From contig PLCN01000007.1 of the NCBI GenBank assembly GCA_003134785.1, positions 16,443-80,442 on the forward strand: a stretch of 64,000 nucleotides of DNA, given 5' to 3'. Shown piece by piece: positions 34,923-42,673 of the stretch (position 1 is its first letter; the number at the start of each line of letters is the position of its first letter). The DNA is from Spartobacteria bacterium. GTDB lineage: Bacteria; Verrucomicrobiota; Verrucomicrobiia; Chthoniobacterales; UBA10450. A program made the translations under genes and the position numbers. The notes under the pieces were generated by a model, which did not search any database, had not been told where the DNA came from, and saw nothing but the letters and a program-made list of their open reading frames with translations.

Positions 34923-35858
34923 ATGATCAAAGTCGAAAACCTCACCAAACGTTACGCCGGCCAGACCGCGATCCAGGATCTGAATTTCGAGGTGGGCAAA
35001 GGCGAGATCATGGGTTTTCTCGGGCCGAACGGCGCCGGCAAAAGCACCACGATGCGGATCCTCTCGAGCTTCATGCCGCCGACTTCCGGGCGCGCGTCGG
35101 TCGCGGGCTTCGACATTTTCGAACAATCGCTCCAGGCCCGCGCGCACCTCGGTTACATGCCGGAAAACGTTCCGCTCTATAATGACATGCGGGTGACGGA
35201 GTACCTCGATTATCGCGCGGCACTGAAGGGCGTGCCGCATCGCCGCGTGGCGGAGCGCGTGGGCGATGTGAAGGAGCTATGCGGACTCAAGGAGGTAGAG
35301 AAGAAAATAATCGGCGCGCTATCGAAAGGTTACCGGCAGCGGGTCGGCCTGGCGGATGCGCTGGTCCATGAACCCGATCTGCTTATTCTGGACGAGCCGA
35401 CGAGCGGCCTGGATCCCAATCAGATTCGCCAGGTGCGCGACCTGATCAAGAACCTCGGCAAGCAACACACCATCCTGCTTTCCACGCACATTCTGCCGGA
35501 GGTCGAGATGACTTGCAGCCGCGTGATCATTATTAACAAGGGACGCATCGAAGCGTGCGACACGCCGGAGAATTTGTTGAGCCAGATCCGGACGGCGGGC
35601 GGTGTGATTGTCGAAGCGAAGGTCGGTTCGGATAATGGGGCGGAGGCATTGAAGAAGATTCCGGGTGTGCGCGATGTGACCGCATCAATCGAAGGCGCAT
35701 GGCAGATTTTCGCGTTACGCGTGGAAGCGCATGCCGATGTGCGAGAGGAAATCTTTCGTCTGGCTGCCGCGCGGCATTGGACCCTGCGCGAGTTATCGCA
35801 GCGGAAAGCGACGCTCGAAGATGTATTCGTGGAAATCACGCATCCGGATGTGGTGTGA
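34923..35858 (+). CDS. ABC-2 type transporter ATP-binding protein (GldA-like)
   Basis: 311 aa ATPase. Walker A is GPNGAGKST (34-42), the signature is LSKGYRQRVGLA (about 137), and Walker B is LLILDEPTSGLDP, followed by the H-loop LLSTHILPEVE. A C-terminal ~75-residue extension (GVIVEAKVGSDNGAEALKKI) is typical of ABC-2 exporters of the GldA/NatA kind. It heads a cluster with a permease, a GldG-type protein and a DUF4340 protein, the same order as the gldA-F-G-type system. In Bacteroidota that system supports gliding; here motility is not implied. Family E and D palindromes separate the genes. Confidence 0.93.
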   Translation: MIKVENLTKRYAGQTAIQDLNFEVGKGEIMGFLGPNGAGKSTTMRILSSFMPPTSGRASVAGFDIFEQSLQARAHLGYMPENVPLYNDMRVTEYLDYRAALKGVPHRRVAERVGDVKELCGLKEVEKKIIGALSKGYRQRVGLADALVHEPDLLILDEPTSGLDPNQIRQVRDLIKNLGKQHTILLSTHILPEVEMTCSRVIIINKGRIEACDTPENLLSQIRTAGGVIVEAKVGSDNGAEALKKIPGVRDVTASIEGAWQIFALRVEAHADVREEIFRLAAARHWTLRELSQRKATLEDVFVEITHPDVV

Positions 35859-35897
35859 AGAGATGAACAGTGCCAAACAAATACGGGAGGAAAACGG

Positions 35898-36053
35898 TGT
35901 CATCCTGAGCCGCGCAGACGGCGAAGGACCTCACATAATGTCAAACGCTTCCGCGTTACGTTCGGCGCACACCGCGGATCACGCGCGATCTCTTCAAGTA
36001 ACTGTAAATTGCAGGTGCGAGGTCCCTCGCCGTCTGCGCGGCTCGGGATGACA
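35898..36053. repeat. Palindromic element, family E
   Basis: TGTCATCCTGAGCCGCGCAG...AAGGACCTC and GAGGTCCCTCGCCGTCTGCG...GGGATGACA arms around a roughly 85-bp loop. It lies between the ATPase and permease genes of the GldA/F/G-type cluster. Confidence 0.9.
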
Positions 36054-36060
36054 AACTACG

Positions 36061-36816
36061 ATGCGTAAGTTCTACACACTCCTGACTCGCGAGGTTCGCA
36101 GCTACTTCTACTCCCCCATCGCGTACATCGTTCTCGTCTTTTTCCTCTTCGTCAGCGGCGCCGATTTTTATTTCCAGCTTACCTTTATGAACGGGCAGCC
36201 CGTCTCCTATTCGGTCCAGGAAGCATTCTTCAATTCGGTTTTCTTCTGGTTCGCGTTCGTGCTGATTTTTCCGCTGATCACGATGCGATTGTTCGCGGAG
36301 GAATTTAAGCTCGGCACGATTGAGCCGCTCATGACCGCGCCGGTGCGCGACTGGCAGGTGGTGTTGGCGAAATTTTTTGGCGCGCTCTTCTTCTACGCGA
36401 TCCTTTGGATTCCGACGCTGCTTTACTTCGCGGTCTTCCAGACGATGACGCATCAATCAGCCGCGAACTCGACCGGCGCCTATCTCGGCGCCTATTTGAT
36501 GCTGCTTTTGCTCGGGATGTTTTACATCTCCATCGGCTGCTTCGCCTCGGTCGTGACCAAGAACCAGATCGTGGCCGCGGTCATTTCGTTTTGCGCCATC
36601 ACGCTTCACTTTTTCTCAGGGCTGATCTCGTTCGTGCTCCGGGAAGTAAGCTCGTCCACCCGGCAGGTGCTCGGCTATTTCTCCGCGCTCGAACAAATGG
36701 GAACGCTCTCGCGTGGTGAGATCGATACGCGGCCGATGGTTCTCTACGTCAGCATGACGATCCTGATGCTGACGCTCACTTATCAGGCATTCCAATCACG
36801 CAAGTGGAGACTGTAA
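36061..36816 (+). CDS. ABC-2 type permease (GldF-like)
   Basis: 251 aa, six hydrophobic segments. It starts with the cytoplasmic TREVRSYFYSPIAYIVLVFF typical of GldF/NosY permeases. Later features are FPLITMRLFAEEFKLGTIEP (an ABC-2 signature) and VTKNQIVAAVISFCAITLHF. It would form the membrane path driven by the ATPase encoded upstream. No SD is evident because the repeat runs to within 8 bp of its ATG. Confidence 0.9.
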   Translation: MRKFYTLLTREVRSYFYSPIAYIVLVFFLFVSGADFYFQLTFMNGQPVSYSVQEAFFNSVFFWFAFVLIFPLITMRLFAEEFKLGTIEPLMTAPVRDWQVVLAKFFGALFFYAILWIPTLLYFAVFQTMTHQSAANSTGAYLGAYLMLLLLGMFYISIGCFASVVTKNQIVAAVISFCAITLHFFSGLISFVLREVSSSTRQVLGYFSALEQMGTLSRGEIDTRPMVLYVSMTILMLTLTYQAFQSRKWRL

Positions 36817-36826
36817 CATTTCGGGA

Positions 36827-36925
36827 GCCACGGATGAACACGGATGAAACACGGATAAGACAAATTTCTAGAGCGAACGCTCTCCCGTTCTTCCCATCCG
36901 TGTTTCATCCGTGTCAATCCGTGGC
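36827..36925. repeat. Palindromic element, family D
   Basis: CCACGGATGAACACGGATGA plus AACACGGAT pairs with ATCCGTGTTTCATCCGTGTC plus AATCCGTGG. The unit (A)CACGGAT(GAA) is itself tandemly repeated in each arm. Lies between the permease and GldG-like genes. Confidence 0.9.
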
Positions 36926-36933
36926 CAAGTAGA

Positions 36934-38475
36934 ATGATGAACGACGCCGCTCCTCTCCACGATTCGGCCAAGCCGCGGAAGATCCACCGCGTTCGCATCG
37001 GCGTGAACGTTCTGATCCAGATCGCGATCCTGTTCCTTCTCGCGGTGATGGTGAATTACCTCGGGTTCGAGCATTACCGGCGCTGGGACCTTTCCCGCGA
37101 TCAGAAGTACGCGCTGTCGGATAAAACGAAACGCTTTCTCCAGAGCATGAAAGGCAAAGCGCGGATCACGGTTTTCTTTTTGCCTAACGACCCGATCGGC
37201 TCGGATGTGCAGGGAATGCTGATCGAATTTCAATACGCCGCGAAAGGGAAACTCGACGTCGAGAACATCAATCTGGAGCGCAACCCGACGCGGGCGAAAG
37301 AGCTGCTCAATAAATACAAGGTCGTCACCGGCGAAGACCTTCTCATTCTCGATTATGATGGACGCAACAAAAGTGTGAAGGCGTCCGAGATGGCCGAGAT
37401 CGATCCGGGGCAGCCGATGTTTGGCGAGGCGCCGAAGGTGGTTGCCTTCAAGGGCGAGCAGGCGGTTACGAGCGCGCTGATGGAGTTGGTCGAAGGGAAA
37501 AAGAACACAATCGGTTACGTGGTCGGGCACAAGGAACCGCCGATCGCGGATGCGCCGCCGGCCAATCCCATGGCGCCGGAGACGAAAACCAGCCCACTCC
37601 GGGTGACGAGAACCTTTATCGAAAACGAAAACGTTAAGTTCCAAGAATTAAATCTGTTCGAAGTCGGCGCGATCCCGGCGGAGCTGAAAGCCGTCATGAT
37701 CGTCGGTCCGCAATACGATTTTTCCGATCGCGAAATGAAGCTGCTCCGCGATTTTTGGGAGAAGCAGGGGCGCATTCTCCTCTTGCTCGATCCCGCGGCG
37801 AAAACTCCGAAACTCAATGCATTTCTCTATGAGCTGGGAGTGAAGGTGAACGACGACCGTCTCATGGCCATGGTGAAGACGGGCATCCAGGAAGTGGCGT
37901 TGTTGCGCGATGTCCAGGCGATGTTCCTCGCCGATAGCCCCATCACGAAACGACTTGCCGACGCACGCGGCATTTTCCCCGGCGGCGCCAGCTCGCTCAC
38001 GCTCGAGCCTGATCGCGTGCGTGCGGCGAACATCCGGCTGCAACCGCTCGTGCAAGCGGAGAAGGGTTATTGGGCTGAAGCCGATTACAATTCGGAAGAC
38101 CAGGCCAAGTTTCAGGCCGATGCGCTCCGGAATGGCGAGGCGATCCACACGATCGCGGTCTCGATCGAGAAAGGCGGGAGCGCCGATGAGCGCGTCCAGG
38201 CCAACTCATCGCGCATGGTGGTGGTGAGCAACGCCATGTTCATCGAAGACACTGCTATTCGCCAGGATCAGCAGCCGCTCGATCTCATCTCCGGGTGCGT
38301 AAACTGGCTCTTGAATCGCGAGCAACTGATCGGGATCGCGCCGAAAGTTCCGCAGACGCTCACCTTCAGCCTCGATGAAAACGCGTTGCGGAATTTGCGC
38401 TGGCTCGTCCTCCTGATCATGCCGCTCATCCCGGCGGTCCTGGGCTTCGCCGTTTGGTGGCAGCGCCGCACCTAA
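36934..38475 (+). CDS. GldG-type ABC-associated membrane protein
   Basis: 513 aa. An N-terminal membrane helix (VLIQIAILFLLAVMVNYLGF) is followed by a large extracytoplasmic part with the GldG/IflA pattern: YRRWDLSRDQKYALSDKTKR then FLQSMKGKARITVFFLP, a middle FVEN-type domain (VGPQYDFSDREMKLLRDFWE followed by KQGRILLLLDP), and a C-terminal membrane helix (WLVLLIMPLIPAVLGFAVWW). It probably forms a complex with the ATPase and permease. What is transported is unknown. 10 bp from the DUF4340 gene. Confidence 0.9.
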   Translation: MMNDAAPLHDSAKPRKIHRVRIGVNVLIQIAILFLLAVMVNYLGFEHYRRWDLSRDQKYALSDKTKRFLQSMKGKARITVFFLPNDPIGSDVQGMLIEFQYAAKGKLDVENINLERNPTRAKELLNKYKVVTGEDLLILDYDGRNKSVKASEMAEIDPGQPMFGEAPKVVAFKGEQAVTSALMELVEGKKNTIGYVVGHKEPPIADAPPANPMAPETKTSPLRVTRTFIENENVKFQELNLFEVGAIPAELKAVMIVGPQYDFSDREMKLLRDFWEKQGRILLLLDPAAKTPKLNAFLYELGVKVNDDRLMAMVKTGIQEVALLRDVQAMFLADSPITKRLADARGIFPGGASSLTLEPDRVRAANIRLQPLVQAEKGYWAEADYNSEDQAKFQADALRNGEAIHTIAVSIEKGGSADERVQANSSRMVVVSNAMFIEDTAIRQDQQPLDLISGCVNWLLNREQLIGIAPKVPQTLTFSLDENALRNLRWLVLLIMPLIPAVLGFAVWWQRRT

Positions 38476-38485
38476 CGAGTAGTGC

Positions 38486-40366
38486 ATGAAAACAAAAACG
38501 ACGCTTCTCTTGCTCGCGGTCGTCGTGGCGCTCGGCCTCTACATCAAATACTACGAGAGCAAACGGCCCAACACCGAGGAGGCCCGGCGGCAGGCCCAGA
38601 ACGTGTTGAATTTCGATCGGGACAAACTCGATCACATCGTCATCGAAAACGGCGACGACAAAATCGAGTTGCGCCGGCAGGACAAGAAGTGGCGGCTTGA
38701 TGCTCCCTTCAAGGACCAGGCTGACAGCGGCACAATCGAGTTGCTGCTAAGCGACCTGGATAGCTGGCAAAAATTCGAAACTATTTCGGCGGATGAAATC
38801 GCGAAGGACAAAAGCCGCCTCGACGAATTCGGTCTGAGTAAGGCGAAGCTGAAGCTGAAATTGCTCGGCCAGGACGCGCCGGCTGAAATTGTGTTTGGGA
38901 GCGACGCCGCGCTCGAGGGGAAGATGTATGTGCGCCTCGGAAACTCGAACGACGTCTTTATCGCCGCGCAATCGGTTCGGAACGATATCGCAAAAAAACC
39001 CGAGGAATTCCGCGACAAGAAACTGACTGACTTGACGACCGCGCAGATTACGCGTGCGCTCTTGAAGACAGCCGCGGGTGAAATGGAATTGGAAAAGAAG
39101 GCGGACCATTGGGAAATCGTGAAACCGTTGCGGGCGCGCGGCGATGATCAGAAGATCGCGGACCTGCTCGCGCAAGTCACCACGGCGCGCATTGAGCAGT
39201 TCGTGGCGGAGGACCGGGGCGATCTTCATCCTTACGGTCTGGCCGAGCCGCGCGGCTCCATCACGCTTTTTTCGGCCGACGACAAACAGGGGCAGATGCT
39301 CCAGATCGGCGGCGTGCCCGAGAAAGCGAAGGAACAGGTCTATGTGCGATTCACCGCCCGGAATGCGGTTTACACTCTGCCGAAAAAAATCGAAGAGATC
39401 CTCGGCCTGAAACCGTCCGATTTGCGCGATCGCCACCTCGTTCGGATCGAGATGGACATTCTCGACCGCGTCACGATCGATGCTGCCGGAAAAGGGAAAA
39501 CCGTGCTGGCGCGCAAGGACGAAACCTGGACGATCGCGAGCCGAAACAATCAGCCAGCGAACTCAGTGGAAGTGAAGCGGCTACTCGATCTGGTCCAGGC
39601 CGAACAGGTCACGAAGTTCGTCGAGGATGTAGCGTCGGACCTGCCGAAGTACGGGCTCGATAAGCCGCAGCTTCAGTTAATCTTCAGTTCGTTCGCATCG
39701 GAAAATACGGCCGAGACGACCGCTGGCGAACATCCTTTCGCTACGATCGCGTTTGGAAAAGTTGAGAGGGACAGCGTCTACGCGCGCCTGGGCGATGAGC
39801 CATTCATCGTCGCGGTGCGACGTGCGTTCCTCGATAATATTTTTACCGATCCGCTCCAATGGCAGGAGCTGGCGATCTTCCGCTTCAAGCCCGAAGAAGT
39901 GCACAAGCTGACCGTGATGACAGATCATGAATCCGCGCTGATCCGCAACCCCAAACAGGAATGGACCTGGGTGAAGGGAAGCGACCCGATCAATCAGGTA
40001 AATGTGCAATCGCTGTTGAACACGCTCACCGTTTTGCGCGCTGTCCGCTGGGCGGGAGCCACCGCTTCCGCGCATGCTTTCGACAAGCCGCAGGTCACGA
40101 TCACCTTTACGACGTCGCCCGACGACAAGAAGGTCCACAAGCTGGTGGTCGGCGGTCCCGCCGGTGATGGCATGTGGTTCGCGCGCACGGATGAGCGCGA
40201 AGGCACTTTCGTTATCAGTAATCCGGACTTTAACGCATTGCGCTTACCGCTCGTGACCACGCCGCCGCCCATAACACCTGCATCTATTCCAGCGACACCG
40301 GCGGTGGGAACGCCCGCACCTACTATCGCTGCGCCGCCCGCAGTGTCAGCGTCGCCGAAGCGGTAA
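38486..40366 (+). CDS. DUF4340-domain protein
   Basis: 626 aa with an N-terminal anchor (TTLLLLAVVVALGLYIKYY). It contains at least three copies of the DUF4340-type unit: VIENGDDKIELRRQDKKWRL, then MELEKKADHWEIVKPLRARG, then VLARKDETWTIASRNNQPAN, each followed by a short 'L..L...LDS' helix and a YGL(A/D)-type turn. A Pro/Ala-rich tail closes it. DUF4340 proteins usually follow GldG-type proteins, as here, and are probably periplasmic partners of the complex. The cluster ends at a family C palindrome. Confidence 0.9.
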   Translation: MKTKTTLLLLAVVVALGLYIKYYESKRPNTEEARRQAQNVLNFDRDKLDHIVIENGDDKIELRRQDKKWRLDAPFKDQADSGTIELLLSDLDSWQKFETISADEIAKDKSRLDEFGLSKAKLKLKLLGQDAPAEIVFGSDAALEGKMYVRLGNSNDVFIAAQSVRNDIAKKPEEFRDKKLTDLTTAQITRALLKTAAGEMELEKKADHWEIVKPLRARGDDQKIADLLAQVTTARIEQFVAEDRGDLHPYGLAEPRGSITLFSADDKQGQMLQIGGVPEKAKEQVYVRFTARNAVYTLPKKIEEILGLKPSDLRDRHLVRIEMDILDRVTIDAAGKGKTVLARKDETWTIASRNNQPANSVEVKRLLDLVQAEQVTKFVEDVASDLPKYGLDKPQLQLIFSSFASENTAETTAGEHPFATIAFGKVERDSVYARLGDEPFIVAVRRAFLDNIFTDPLQWQELAIFRFKPEEVHKLTVMTDHESALIRNPKQEWTWVKGSDPINQVNVQSLLNTLTVLRAVRWAGATASAHAFDKPQVTITFTTSPDDKKVHKLVVGGPAGDGMWFARTDEREGTFVISNPDFNALRLPLVTTPPPITPASIPATPAVGTPAPTIAAPPAVSASPKR

Positions 40367-40368
40367 TG

Positions 40369-40462
40369 CTATAACCGCTTCGCTATGCGAAGCGAGATTG
40401 ATGCGGCGCGATCGTTTGTGACGCGGACGCTCACGCCGCCCACAGGGCGGCGGCGGCTACAG
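40369..40462. repeat. Palindromic element, family C
   Basis: Inner hairpin CGCTTCGC-TAT-GCGAAGCG as in the 14972 copy, and right end CGGCTACAGG. The ubiE stop TAG lies in that right end. It separates the convergent DUF4340 and ubiE genes. Confidence 0.85.
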
Positions 40463-41179
40463 GGTGCGCAGTGTTTGTGCGGTGTAAATGGCAGCGATGC
40501 CGCCGGTCAACGGCTGAACCGCCGCATTCACGAAGCCGCTTTCCTCGATCAGCCGCATCATTTCCTCTCCACTCGGAAATTTTTCGATCGACCCGCCGAG
40601 ATAATCGTAGGCCGACTTCTGGCCTGTGACGAGCGAAGCCAGAAAGGGTAAGCACCGGTGGAGATAGAACCGATAGGTCGGGCGCAACGTTCCGACCGGC
40701 AACGAGAAATCCAGAACGAGCAAGTGTCCGTCCTTGCTTAAGACGCGCGCCGTTTCACCCAGAGCCAGATTCCAATCCGACATATTGCGCAATCCAAACG
40801 CAACCGTGACGCAATCGAATGATCCCGATTCGAACGGGAGGTGCATGGCATCGGCCAACACTGTTTCTCGAACGCCTTTGGATCGCGCCACCTTCAGCAT
40901 TTCCGGCGAGAAGTCGGCCGCGATAATCGTTGCGTCCGGCAATCGACGTTGAATGGCGAGCGCCAAGTCGCCACTGCCGGTCGCGAGATCGAGCACGCGT
41001 CGTGGCCGCCATCCCTCCACGATCTTCGCCGCGCGCCGGCGCCATAAGAAATCGGCGCCGCCGCTGAGTAAATGGTTCGCCAAATCGTACCGTCGCGCGA
41101 TTCGTCCAAACATTGCGCGGACCGCATCGGGATCGCGCGAAGAGACAAACGCGCCCGAAGATTTTGAAGCCGGCTTCAA
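40457..41179 (-). CDS. ubiE: Demethylmenaquinone/ubiquinone C-methyltransferase
   Basis: 240 aa SAM-dependent enzyme that makes the last C-methylation of menaquinone (and of ubiquinone where present). Motif I RVLDLATGSGDLALAIQRR binds SAM. AADFSPEMLKVA, LPFESGSFDCVTVAFGLRNM and the late KFPSGEEMMRLIEESGF are diagnostic for the UbiE/MenG family. Because the cell has succinate dehydrogenase, the product quinone is probably its electron acceptor. Menaquinone versus ubiquinone cannot be told here. Stop codon lies in a family C repeat. Confidence 0.95.
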   Translation of the reverse strand: MKPASKSSGAFVSSRDPDAVRAMFGRIARRYDLANHLLSGGADFLWRRRAAKIVEGWRPRRVLDLATGSGDLALAIQRRLPDATIIAADFSPEMLKVARSKGVRETVLADAMHLPFESGSFDCVTVAFGLRNMSDWNLALGETARVLSKDGHLLVLDFSLPVGTLRPTYRFYLHRCLPFLASLVTGQKSAYDYLGGSIEKFPSGEEMMRLIEESGFVNAAVQPLTGGIAAIYTAQTLRTL

Positions 41180-41182
41180 GGA

Positions 41183-41247
41183 TGTAGAGGCGCTTGTGCC
41201 AAGCGCCTAGTCTCAACAATCAGGCGCTCGGCACAAGCGCCTCTACA
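41183..41247. repeat. Palindromic element, family H
   Basis: TGTAGAGGCGCTTGTGCC and its exact complement GGCACAAGCGCCTCTACA form a perfect 18-bp stem, with a nested AGGCGCT/AGCGCCT pair inside. It lies between ubiE and the TPR gene; its right edge abuts that gene's stop codon. Confidence 0.92.
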
Positions 41248-41745
41248 TTATTCCAGCGGCGGCTCCTCGCGTTCTTCTTCGCGCGGGACGAGTTTGTTCT
41301 GCGTGATGATCCGCGCGCAGGTGTTCCAACGCAGCAAAGCATCGTCATTTCCCGGCGGACGGACGGCTTCCGCTTTTTCGTACCAGCTCATCGCGTCGCG
41401 AAAACCATCGTAGGCGTAAAAGCGAGATCCAGGAGTGCCTTGCGCGAGCTTCGCCTTGGCGCGGCGTTCCGCCAAAATGCCGGCGTAATAGGCGCGTTCG
41501 TATTCGCCCTCCACCCGCGACAGGAGTTCCTTCGCCTGGGTATCACTGACGCCGTAGCCTTTCCCGAAACGATCCGTCACCGCGAGCAACAGCGTGATCA
41601 AGGCGGTTTGATTTTCCGGGTCCGCCTTTAACACATCGAGACAGATGCTCTCGGCTTCGGCGGGTTCGTTGAGCAAGCGATAACGCTCCGCCTTTTCCAG
41701 CGCCGCCGGAATCGCTTCTGGCGAAAGTTGTTTCAGTTCTGACAT
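41248..41745 (-). CDS. TPR-like helical protein of unknown function
   Basis: 165 aa, cytoplasmic by lack of a signal. The sequence looks like two tetratricopeptide-type helix pairs (AALEKAERYRLLNEPAEAES then LDVLKADPENQTALITLL, and later AMSWYEKAEAVRPPGNDDAL) separated by a longer insert. It lies 12 bp upstream of sdhB on the same strand, so it may be the last gene of the sdhCAB operon. It could assist assembly, but no SdhE-like features are visible. Confidence 0.65.
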   Translation of the reverse strand: MSELKQLSPEAIPAALEKAERYRLLNEPAEAESICLDVLKADPENQTALITLLLAVTDRFGKGYGVSDTQAKELLSRVEGEYERAYYAGILAERRAKAKLAQGTPGSRFYAYDGFRDAMSWYEKAEAVRPPGNDDALLRWNTCARIITQNKLVPREEEREEPPLE

Positions 41746-41757
41746 GCGTGAATCAGT

Positions 41758-42504
41758 TCAACGATTCTTCTTCAACTTCCTCCAAATCCAACCGAGCGGA
41801 TCATAAAACTGATCCACCACGCGTTCCTTCAACGGGATGATCGCGTTGTCGGTGATCTGAATGTTCTCCGGGCAAACCTTCGTGCAACATTTCGTTATGT
41901 TGCAATAGCCAATCCCCTGCGTGGCTTTCAACTCCGGGATGCGATCTTCAGTGTCGAGCGGATGCATCTCCAGCGCGGCTACGTAAATCAGGAAGCGCGG
42001 CCCAATGAATTCGTCGTGTTTCCGGTGATCGCGCAAGACGTGGCAGACATCCTGGCAAAGAAAGCACTCGATGCATTTCCGGAATTCCTGGACGCGATCG
42101 ATATCTTCCTGCGCCATTCGCCAAGTGCCATCCGCGGCATCCGGGGCGCGCGGTTTGAATTTCTTGATCTTTTTCTTCACCTGAAAATTCCAGGAGACGT
42201 CCGTGATCAGGTCTTTCACGAGAGGAAAAGCTTTGATCGGCTCGATCGTGATCGGCTTGTCCAACGCCAGATCGCTCATGCGCGTCATGCACATCAGTTT
42301 CGGCATTCCGTTCACTTCGGCAGAGCACGAGCCGCACTTGCCGGCTTTGCAGTTCCATCGGCACGCCAGATCGTTCGCCTGTTTTGCCTGGATGTCGTGG
42401 ACGGCGTCGAGCACGACCATGCCTTCAGCAACTTCGGTTGAGTAATCTTCGAAGCCGCCGGCCTTCGCATCCCCCCGCCAGATTTTGAAAGTGGCCGTGC
42501 TCAT
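41758..42504 (-). CDS. sdhB: Succinate dehydrogenase iron-sulfur subunit
   Basis: 248 aa. Cysteines for three clusters: the 2Fe-2S motif CRWNCKAGKCGSC with the later Cys in LMCMTRM, the 4Fe-4S/3Fe-4S region ECFLCQDVC, and a second set in NITKCCTKVCPENI. The C-terminal set differs from the E. coli CxxxC spacing but follows the pattern in the FrdB-like type. It carries electrons from SdhA flavin to the quinone site in the cytoplasmic arm of the complex. A family E palindrome separates it from sdhA. Confidence 0.93.
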   Translation of the reverse strand: MSTATFKIWRGDAKAGGFEDYSTEVAEGMVVLDAVHDIQAKQANDLACRWNCKAGKCGSCSAEVNGMPKLMCMTRMSDLALDKPITIEPIKAFPLVKDLITDVSWNFQVKKKIKKFKPRAPDAADGTWRMAQEDIDRVQEFRKCIECFLCQDVCHVLRDHRKHDEFIGPRFLIYVAALEMHPLDTEDRIPELKATQGIGYCNITKCCTKVCPENIQITDNAIIPLKERVVDQFYDPLGWIWRKLKKNR

Positions 42505-42535
42505 GGAGCGGCGCCCTACGCTTCGCCTCCGCAGC

Positions 42536-42657
42536 TGTCATCCCGAGTCGCGCAGACGACGAGGGACCTCTCAGTCGCAAATTGCGTCACGCTTACGTCA
42601 GGACGCGGCCATTGGCAGTTGCGAGGTCCCTCGCCGTCTGCGCGGCTCGGGATGACA
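42536..42657. repeat. Palindromic element, family E
   Basis: TGTCATCCCGAGTCGCGCAG...GGGACCTC and its partner GAGGTCCCTCGCCGTCTGCG...GGGATGACA, loop about 55 bp. It lies between sdhA and sdhB, within a presumed operon. Confidence 0.9.
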
Positions 42658-42673
42658 TCGGTTTTAAACGCGC

